Part shown: in pieces, positions 12,801-23,071 of the stretch
Layout: each line of letters starts with the position of its first letter
Position numbering within the stretch: the stretch's first letter is position 1
Source of the DNA: Hemicordylus capensis
Taxonomy: Eukaryota; Chordata; Lepidosauria; Squamata; Cordylidae
Assembly (NCBI RefSeq): GCF_027244095.1
Contig: NC_069671.1
Span: 2,542,001-2,606,000, forward strand
Length of the DNA: 64,000 bases
Direction: 5' to 3'
Notes under the pieces: model-generated
Databases searched by the model: none
Seen by the model: the letters and a program-made list of their open reading frames with translations, nothing else
What the model was told of the DNA's origin: nothing
Translations under genes and position numbers: made by a program

Positions 12801-15027
12801 TTGTTGACTACAACTCCCATAATCCCTAACTGTAATGGCCTTCAGCCACTGCTGCTGGGGGATTATGGGAGTTGTAGTCAAGAGCATCTGGGAATCCCTC
12901 TTACAGGGAACACTGCAGAGGCTTGGACACTTTTAGGGGAAAGGCTGGTAGAACAGGTGAGGGTAGAGACCGGGGCTTGGGGAGGAAGGAGAGGGCAGTT
13001 TGTGTGAGGGTACGCTGAGAGGGGGCAGAACGGCAGAGAAGCAGGACGGGGAAGACTGAAGCAGGCCTCTCCTCCTCACCTGCCCCCGGTGCAACCCATC
13101 GGCCACCGGCAGCTCTGGAAGACTCTCTGGAGGTAGGTGCCGTTCTGGATGTGGCAGGAAACCATCCTTGTGACAGTGTACGAACACCAGTTCCTGAAAG
13201 AGAGCAAGACACAGAGGGGGGGATGCATCACCAGGCGTGAGGTCACCACACATCCAGAAGTGTGGGCGCTCTCCATGACCGCCCCCCAGAGCCACACCCA
13301 CCGTTATGGCCACACCCCCAAAGCCACACCCATCCCAATGACGACACTCCTCATTTCGACAGATGCAATCATCTTCTGATCTAGGAGGCAAAAGATCATG
13401 ACCACCTAGAGATTTATATATCAGGCAGTATAATAGAATAGAATAGAATAGAATAGAATAGAATAGAATAGAATAGAAATGTAGACTCTAGGAAATGTAC
13501 TAGAATGAATGACAGGGAATTCATTCCCACGGAAGTGCCCCAGTTCCTTCCGAATGGCCACTGGAATGCATGTGATGTCTGAATGGCCATTGGTCATTCA
13601 GAAATCCAGTGCACTCCATGGCCATTGGGAAGGAACCAGTGCATTTCAGTGGGCCTTCCCCGACATTCGTTTTCGGATGCCCTGACCCTAGTCCTTCAGA
13701 GGTCTTGCATGCCGACAGTCCCTGGTTCAATGCCTGGCAGCATCTCCAGGTCGGGCTGAGAGAGACTCTTGCCTGAAATTTTGGAGAAGCTGCTGCCAGT
13801 CAGTGTTGACACTACTGGGCTAGGTGGATCAAGGGACGGACTCAGTAGAAGGCAGCTTCCTATGTTCCTAAGGTAGGAAGAAATGGTAACAAACGGTTGG
13901 ACAAGCAAGAGCCTCATATTCTTTCCATGTAGAAAGCCAAAGGCTTTGCGTCCCTGCCAAGACCCTGGAGGGGGGAAAGCACCAGAACGGTGTCCCTGCA
14001 GCACGACACCACTGGTCCCCGGAAGCAAGGCAGACCCTTCACGAGGCAAGAGGAGGCAGTCGTCTTGTTGGAGGCAGCAGATTTCTGGGGGCCCAGCGGA
14101 CGGAAAGAGGCTTCCCTCGCTATCCAAGGAACTCCTCAGGACCCTGCTGACCCTCGCAAGCTCTTCCAGGAGACCAGAGAGCAGAGAGGAGGCTGCCGCC
14201 CGCATCCCACACTCCTGGCAGAGCCTGCAAGAAGCACGAGGAGAGGAGAAGGCAGCGGCTGCTGCTGGCAATTTGCCCTCCTCCCTGTGCCCTGAAACCA
14301 CCTCCAAAGCTTGCAAGGATCCGTTCTGAAAGCAAGGCAGCGGGTGGCAAGACCTGGCTGCTGGACCGGGCTCAGTCAGAGGGAGAAAGGGGCCCGGGGA
14401 AGCTGGTCTTGGAGTAGTAGCAAGCATGAATGGCCCCCTTTGCTAAGCAGGGCCCACCCTGGTTTGCATTTGAATGGGAGACGACATGTGTGAGCACTGT
14501 TAGATCTTCCCTCGAGGGCATGGGGCCTCACTGGAAAGAGCATCTGCCTGCTTGCAAGCAGAAGGTTCCCAGTTCCCTCCCTGGCAGCATCTCCAAGATA
14601 AGGCCAAGAGAGACTCCTGCCTGCAACCTTGGAGAAGCCGCTGCCAGTCTGGGTAGACAATACTGAGCTCGATGGACCAAGGGTCTGACTCCGTTGGCGG
14701 CAGCTTCCGATGAATTAAATCCTGTTGAAAGTCTAGCAGAGCAGCAATGACTTCAGAGCTCCCTAACTGCAATTCCCAACATCATGTACTACGTATAACA
14801 TCAGTCACAGAGGGGCCCCAATTTAAGTGCCCCCCTTCGCCATAGAGGGGAGGGGAACTGACGAACACAAAATGGCACCTGGAAGGTTTTTCCTCCCTGC
14901 TTAATAACAGATGGGGGGGGGGGTCTGGTGTGGGGTTGACCTTCTTTGGGGCAGTACCTGGTTGAGATTTCTTGCACTAGATGGACAGGGTCAAGGACAG
15001 GGCGACTAGAGGGCTCCTGTGAACTTC

Positions 15028-15061
<34 letters not shown>

Positions 15062-18000
15062 GCATAATGATCCTGTGGGACTCACTGCCACAAGATCTGC
15101 TGACACCACCATTAGCTTAGCTGGCTTTAGAACGGGAGGAGACCCATTCACAGGGGAGGAGGGCTGCGTGTCATAGTGGCTAGATGGAACCTCCATGTTC
15201 AGGGACAGTCTACCTCCAAGCAGCATCAGGGGGAAGGTGGTGTGGGCTTTGTGGAAGCATCTGTTTGGCCACTTCGGAGGCAGAAGTAGATGGGCCTTTC
15301 AGCCTCATCCAGCAGAGTTCTGATCTAAAAGTCTGGCAACGACAGATGCGCCAGGCGTTCCCAAGCTTGGATCCCAAGATACCAGACTACAACTCCCATC
15401 ACCCCCTGCCAGAGTGATGTCGCTGTGGCAGGGGATGATGGGAGTTGTAGTCCGGCAGCATCTAGGGACCTACGCTCAAGAACCTCTGGATAATCAGTCC
15501 CTTCGAATGCAAGATCCCCCACCCCACAAGATTCCCATTGGCAGTGCCTTGCTTCCAGAGCTCCCCAATTCCTAATGGACCCCTCACTCCGGTTAAGAAA
15601 GCAAAAGCAATGTTATGCTGCCAGACAAAGCACACACACACACACTGGCACTGAGCCGCACGGCCTCTCCGTGCTCTGTGCAAAGAGTGTCCATAATCTG
15701 GGGAGGGAGAAGAAGGCCGACTGGAAAAGCCTGGAAGAGGGCCCTGGAGAGGTGATTAAGGATTCTGGAAGGCAAACAGGAAGGGGAATTCCCTCCAGCC
15801 TGCCGGGATGTGGTGCCAAGTGCTGATCTTGAGCGGTCTGTAATTTTCCATGCCAGAATCATAAATCCCTGACTGGCAGGCCGGAGCAAGGAAAGACTCG
15901 CGGGCCCGGTGGGGGGGGGGGGGGCTCACCTGACCTCGCTCTGCTAGTCTCTCCATCTGTCTGGCATAATATTTTTATCACACACACACACACACACACA
16001 AACACACACAAACACCCCAGCCTCTTTGCCAATGGCCATCCCAGGAGCGGCATTTCAGCCTCCTTCCCCAGCCGTGAGCAATCAGGCAACATGAGCTACA
16101 GAGGTTGCCAAAGTGCAGACAACTTTGGGGTCTGGTTTCAAGACCCCCTCCCACCCCAACCGAGGCAGAATTGGAGGTTCACTCCAAGGGTGCTGCTAGG
16201 TACTTAAAAGGCCTGTGCTGGGTGCTGGAGAAGACTCTGGAGGAGACCACGGACAGCCAGAAAAACAAACCAATGGATCATGGAACAGATCAATACAGAA
16301 TTTCCACTCGAGGCACAAATGACCAGGCTCAAATTATCCTACTTTGGACACATTGTGCGAAGACCCAGCTCCCTTGAGAAGTCTGTCATGCTGGGAAAAG
16401 TGGAAGGAAAGAGAAGAAGAGGACGACCAGCAGCAAGGTGGAGGGACTCGGTGACAACAGCCCTGAATGCACCACTGAGAGACCTGAAAAGTGTCTCGAT
16501 TATGACAGCAATGAATGCACCACTGGGAGACTATCATGGCCAAATGGAAGAGAGATCATCCTGGAGAGAATCTAGCTATGTGGTCGCTAAGAGTAGACAC
16601 CAACTTGACACCAACTTCATCCATCCATCCATCCATCCATCCATCCATCACAATATATCTAATGTATAACAACTGGATCAGGTATTCGAATCTGTCTGAT
16701 TCTATTGGCCACCACACAAAATTTGGCTACATTGTGAGGTCATTCACACAATCAAAAACTGTATTCTCCCCAGGTTTGGGCGCTGTGTGTCTGCTCCCAA
16801 TTTTTGGTCGAGTGGAAGCAAGGTAGGAGAAAAAGCTACCCAGGTTTTCCTCCTACCTTGCTTCCACACAATCACTTCTACCCAGTTTTTCCTCTCAGCT
16901 TGCTTCCACACGAAAATTGGGAGCACACACATCGCGCCCAAGCCCAGGGAGAACACAGTTTTTGATTGTGTGAATGACCACTGCATGTAACATCAGAATC
17001 ACAGAAAAACAAACAAAAAACTCATCTGAACAGCCTGGGAAATTTCTTAGTAAAGGAGCTGTAAGAGAAATACAAGCATCTCAACCAAAAGTACAATATA
17101 ATCAAACATGAGTTATAGACTCAGCTGCTCCATTTTTACACAGGCTGCCTGCCTGATCCTCACAGGGAATCCACTTAAACCAACCCCCCAGAACCGCTGA
17201 TGGGAGAGCATTAAAACGTGCCGAGTCGAGAACATCCTTCTATACTTAGGCACCGCTAACGTGCTAAGGTACCTAGCTGGTTTGGAGTTACATATTTGGT
17301 TCCCAAGGCACACCTTATTTGTAACAACACCGAGATTGTTTCGGCGTGTGATGTCTAGAAGCCTTTGTCTGAGGGCTAACTTGGCACGTTCATGGCCCCA
17401 CCACGCCACGCGGTCAATAGCTCAGGAGAACATCCAAGTGAATAGAATTTCTTCACGATTCGTTATTTCTATCACAACTGAAAGCCACCCTTCAGTATCA
17501 AAGACGCCAAACCCTTAGGGAGAAAAATAAGCTTTAACCACAAATTACATACCACCAAGTTTCTACACTGAAGAAGGCTGAGAGAGAGACTCCTGCCTGC
17601 AGCCTTGGAGAAGCCGCTGCCAATCTGGGTAGACAATACTGAGCGAGATGGACCAAGCGTCCGACTTGGTATAAGGCAGCTTTTTATGTTCGTTATGATC
17701 CCACTGCGACGGGGGGCGTTATGGGGTTTATAGGCCAACATCTGGGGACCCACATTTGAGAACCCCTCTCCTAGGGGGAACGTCTCCCCAGAGCATCAGT
17801 GTGTGCCGAAAAAGGGGGAACCCAATTCCTTTGCCCCAGAGGCCATTTTCCTGAAATCGACCCCACTTCTGGGATAGAGAGATCTTAGCCGCAGAAGAAC
17901 AAACCTCCCTAGCTGGCTCCAGCTTGCCACGTTTCTTCTCGTGAGCTTGACAGAAGGCCACCTCCCAAGGGCTGGGCTCTGTTCCCCAAATACCACCCCG

Positions 18001-20074
18001 GAGGTTCGAGCCAGCATCCGGACAGGGAGCTAATTGCAGGGCAGAGTCGCAGACGGAGGAAGATCAAACGATGCTCCGAGAAGACAGACGCAAACTGGAG
18101 GGCTGGAGCCCCGCTCAGAGAGAAGCCACAGCCCCTACACCCCACACCGCCCCACCAGCCGCGTCGAGCAACGACTGGGGCACCAGCCCCCCCCCCCCCC
18201 CCGGCCCGGCATCTGTCCCCAATCAAATGAGACCACCTACGAACAGTGCATCTTTCAGGCCTCAGACAAGGCGGGCTGCTGGCGCAGAGCTTCCTGCAGG
18301 GACCAGGCGAGGTTAGAGTAAACATGTCACCCACTCCCAGCTTTCAGGCTGCAGCCAGGCACGTCGCGTTTCCCCCTTGCCCACATTCCAGGGCAGTGGT
18401 GTGCAATGGCTGGAGCAGAGGGGCTCAAAGTTGGGTCCCCAGAGGTGGCTGGACTACAGCTCCCATCCTGCCTGGCCACAATGGCCCTGGGGATGATGGG
18501 GGTTGTAGTCCAGCCACTTCTGTGGGGAGGGGACCCATGTTTGAGAGGAGTGGGAGGGAGGGGGATCTGGGCTCCAAATCCCTTCCCAGCTCTGAAGCCA
18601 GTCACCAAGTCCCATAGGAAGCTGCCTTCTCCCGAGTCAGACCCTCGGTCCAGCTAGCTCAGTATTGTCTACACTGACTGGCAGCAGCTTCTCCATTGAG
18701 ACAGGCAGGAGTCTTTCTCTGCCCTACCTGGAGATGCTGCCAAGGGTTGAACCCGGGTCTGTCTACAGTCAGACCAGATGCCCTGCCACTGAGTTGCTGC
18801 CCTACTCCCTAAAGGGAAATATTTTACAGCAGACAGCACTCACACGTGGTCTCCCATCCAAATGCAAACCAGGGCATGCCCTGCTTAGCAAAGGGGCCCA
18901 TTCATGCTCACTGCCACAAGACCAGCTCTCCTCCCCCTCAGGTCTTGGCCTGGCCTGCTTCACAGGACTGTCGCGACTAGCAGAGGCTCTGAGCTCTTTG
19001 GAGTACAAGAGGCTAACACAAAACACCGGGAGTGCTCTCGTGCAACTCTCATGCATGGCAGTGAGGCGGGTGCAGGAGAACTTCCCGCTGGCTCCTGTCG
19101 AAGAGCGGTGCTGGATTTTGCATTTTAAATGTTAGGTCTTTGTCCCTTCCGAAGCCCATCAAGCCCCTATTCAGTGCGGCACCGAATGAATCTGGGTCAG
19201 TGCTGCCCATACGCAGCTGCCCATCCGGGCCCTCCGTCTAGGTCACACAGGCCCTGCTCTCCGCCCTGCAGCTGACACCGATTTGATGGGTAGGGACTCG
19301 GGATCGGGGAGTGTGCCGGACTGAGGCGCAGAATGGCCATTCTGGTTGCAGAACTGGGGGGGGGCGGGGTGCTTCTGAGCGCAGAACCCAGATGATTCCG
19401 AGAGCAGGAAATGCAGACACAGGCGAACGGTGCTGTGACAAGGCAGGGAGAATGGCAGCATTTCGGAAGGCTGGGGCGGCCCCCTCCCTCTAGCTTCCCC
19501 ACACTGGCTCCCGTCTGTCCCGAGGAGACTCCCCCAGTTCGAACATTCCTGCGGCATTCCTCGGCTTCTCCAACCCCTCCGGCTCGCCTGGGGTAGTGCC
19601 ATGCCACAAACCACACACACACACACACACACACACACTGGCTATGCTCATCACAACAGCCTCTTTATGTCCTGCTCTGCCCTGGCAGCCTGGCAGGCCT
19701 TGGGGGGCCAGGAGTCCTCTTTGGAGTGGGCGGCCGGGACTCCTCCTGTGGCTAAAAGCCGGCTGATAGGGCTGCAGCCACCGGACGGATTCCTCCCCCC
19801 CCCCCCCCCGGCGTGGGGCACCCCCCCCAGCTCCGACCTCGGACGGGGCCCACCACAAGGCATCCTCGGGCACGGTCCCCAGGACACTTCAAGGCAGCCT
19901 GCCAGATCTTGGGAATCACGTCACCGGACAGGCCCGGCTGCTGATGCTGCTGAAACGGCCTGGCCCCTCGGAGGCAGGATTTCCTCCACGGAGCCCGCCG
20001 GACAGGGTGGGTTCAGGCACTGTCAGAAAACGTCGGGTTTCCACCGGCGTTGCAAGGAGCAAACGTGCACGCAT

Positions 20075-20106
<32 letters not shown>

Positions 20107-22017
20107 CCCTATCTTGTGTACATGCAAGATGCACATGATACAAATCCATGGTGTGACCGCATCTGGAGTACTGCATACAGTGTCGGTTACCGTGTCTTAA
20201 GAAGGCCGTGGTAGAACCGGAGAAGGTGCAGAAGAGGGCGATCCAGACGCCTTCTTGCCTTCTTACGAGGCAAGGCAACAACACTTGGGGCTCTTTAGTC
20301 TGGAAAAGAGGTGGCTAAGGGGAGACAAAGCCAGCTAACGGCACAGCGGCAAATGACTAGCAAGCCAGAGGTTCCGGGTTCGAATCCCTGCTGGCGTCTT
20401 TCCCAGACTATGGGAGACATCTATATCGGGCAGCAGCGAGACAGGAAGGTGCTGAAAGGCATCATCTCATACTGTGTGGGAGATGGCAAAGTCTTCAAAG
20501 TCCGGCTTTCACATCCATAGAGTGTCGCGGGGGAAAACCATGGTCCGAACGATTCGAATCTTTGTAGGTGTTGACACGTCACGGCATCTCTCTTTTTGGG
20601 GGTGGGTGGGGGGATGACAGATCTAAAGTCTTCTTGGGGGAAAAACCCTGCCTTAAAATCACATTGTAGACTACAGTTACCCAGTGCTGAGGGGAATCCC
20701 GCTCTGCATGTGCCCAATGACTCTTGCCCTATTCACATGTTATTTTCAACACTCGTACAATCTGTGCACATAGGTACATATCTATACGCAGGCCCACTTA
20801 TTCACATGTGATGTTGAACCCAGGGACAGCAGTAACCTGTCCCATGTGTAACCTGCTTTCCAGGGGCCCTGCCCACAGGTTCCCTTTTCAAATGAAAATG
20901 AGGTGGCCACATGGCATCTCACATCTCAAAAAGGACTACACAAGGAGAGGCGAGCGGGTCTTGCGTAGCAAGCAGGACTTGTCCCCTTTGTTAAGCAGGG
21001 TCCACCCTGGTTTGCATTTAAATGGGAGACTACATGTGTGAGCATTGGAAGATCTTCCCCTCAGGGGATGGGGCTGCTCTGGGAAGAGCAGAAGGTCCCT
21101 CCTTGGAAGCATCTCCAAGAGAGGGCTGAGAAAGACTCCTGCCTGCAGCCTGGGAGAAGCTGCTGCCAGTCTGGGTAGACAATACTGAGCTAGATGGACC
21201 AAGGGTCTGACTCAGTATATGGCAGCTTCCTATGTTCCTATTTAAGAGAACCTCTTGGCTTTAGGGAGGAGAGCTGGTCTTGTGTAAGCAAGCATGACAA
21301 ATGAAAGATGAAACTCCAGATGAGGAATACTACGACTAGTTATACTTAGATACTGCTTTCCAACAAGCGTTCACAAAGCGGCTTACATAGAAAAATAAGC
21401 AAGAAAATAAGATGGTCCCCTGTCCCGCAAAGGACTCATCTGAAAACAAGTCCTGTCAAGATCGAAATTCAGAGCAACTGCACAATTCTATCCATGTTTA
21501 CTTGGAAGCAAAACCCAGAGTCTTGCCTGCAAGACTGCAAGCTACAACTTTTAAATAAAATAAACCCTTTCAAGGTGGATTAGACCGGCCCTCTCTCCAA
21601 ACTTACAGTTTAACACGTTTAGATTGTGAGCTCCTTGGGAACAAAGGGAAACTTCTTCTTCTTGTATGTAAACTGCTTTACAATCTTTTTGTTGAAATGC
21701 GGAATATAAACAGTGGTAATAGAGGTGGTTCCAAATATAAAGAACAAAGAGAAATAGTAAGATTCTTGTAAGAGAATATGACATTTGTTGAACATCTGCC
21801 TGTCATGCAGCTGTTAAAAGACACAGAACTTCTGTCCTTCAACCTCCTAACAATCCTATGTTCAGAGTCTGCACTCTGACTCTGACACTGACACTGACAC
21901 TGACACTGACACACACACACACACCACAGCTCAGTTACACAGCTTGCTCAATGCACACAGCTGACACTTTCCCCAGGACAGAGGTGCAGCAATGTGGAAA
22001 GCTGCACCCATTGGATG

Positions 22018-22049
<32 letters not shown>

Positions 22050-23034
22050 CCAGCCAGCCAAGCAACAAATGCATGTACAGGGGTCTGAAGAAAAGGTGGA
22101 ACAGCGTCTTTCAAAATCTTGCTGGCTAAATGTGTATTCATTCCCCTACAACACAGAACAAAAGGCGAGAAAAGGCACATTCCTTCTGCCCACGAGGGCT
22201 TGAATGAAGCACTCCAGGAATCACGATCATATCAGTTCATATTTTGTTAAAAGAGCAAGACTCCAAGCACAGAGGCAGCAGCTTTAATCTAGGTTGGGGC
22301 TCTCCACCTTGGAGTTGCCAGAACCTAAGGGGTATACTTGTGAGTCAAATGGGCCGTAAGCCAGAATTTGGCAAAAGGAAATACAGCTCGCAAGGACCTT
22401 CAGACATTGTGGCTGGGGATGATGGGAGTTGTAGTCCAACAGCATCCAATTACTCAAAAGCCCCTGGACTCAGGAGCAAGGTACCCACTCGGCAGACCCA
22501 GGCAGGGCACCAATTCCTGGGGGTGAGGAAACAGTGCCAGAAAATAGCACTGCCAACTATTTCTCTCGCTTCCTCTTGTGTCGTGTCTACACCTACAAAG
22601 ATTAGAATCGTTCGGACCATGGTTTTCCCCGTGACCCTCTATGGATGTGAAAGCCGGACTTGGAAGAAGCGAGATGGGAAAAAGCATTGGCGCTTTTGAA
22701 CTTTGGTGCTGGAGAAGCACGGACAGCCAGGAAAACAAACCAATGGATCATAGAACAAATCCATCCAAAATGTTCACTCGAGGCACAAACGACCAGGCTC
22801 AAACTATCCTGCTTTGGACACATGATGCGAAGACCCAGCTCCCTTGAGAAGTCCATAATGGTGGGAAAAGTGGAAGGAAAGAGAAGAAGAGGATGACCAG
22901 CAGCAAGGAAAATGGACTTGATGACGACAGCCATGAATGCACCACGGAGAGACCTTCGAGGCCAAGTGGAAGACAGATCATCCTGGACGGACTCTGTGTG
23001 GTTGCTAGGAGTCAACACTGACTTGATGGCACCT

Positions 23035-23071
<37 letters not shown>

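Noticed and set aside
15000-15700. CRISPR-like or satellite array
   Set aside because: The repeats are simple microsatellites and a MITE, with no spaced direct repeats.
17909-18334. Cys-rich minus-strand frame (CRKLCASSPPCLRPERC) as an extra EMID1 exon
   Set aside because: Exon 1 joins exon 2 in phase with human-like junction residues, leaving no room for it, and it lacks conserved flanking splice sites.
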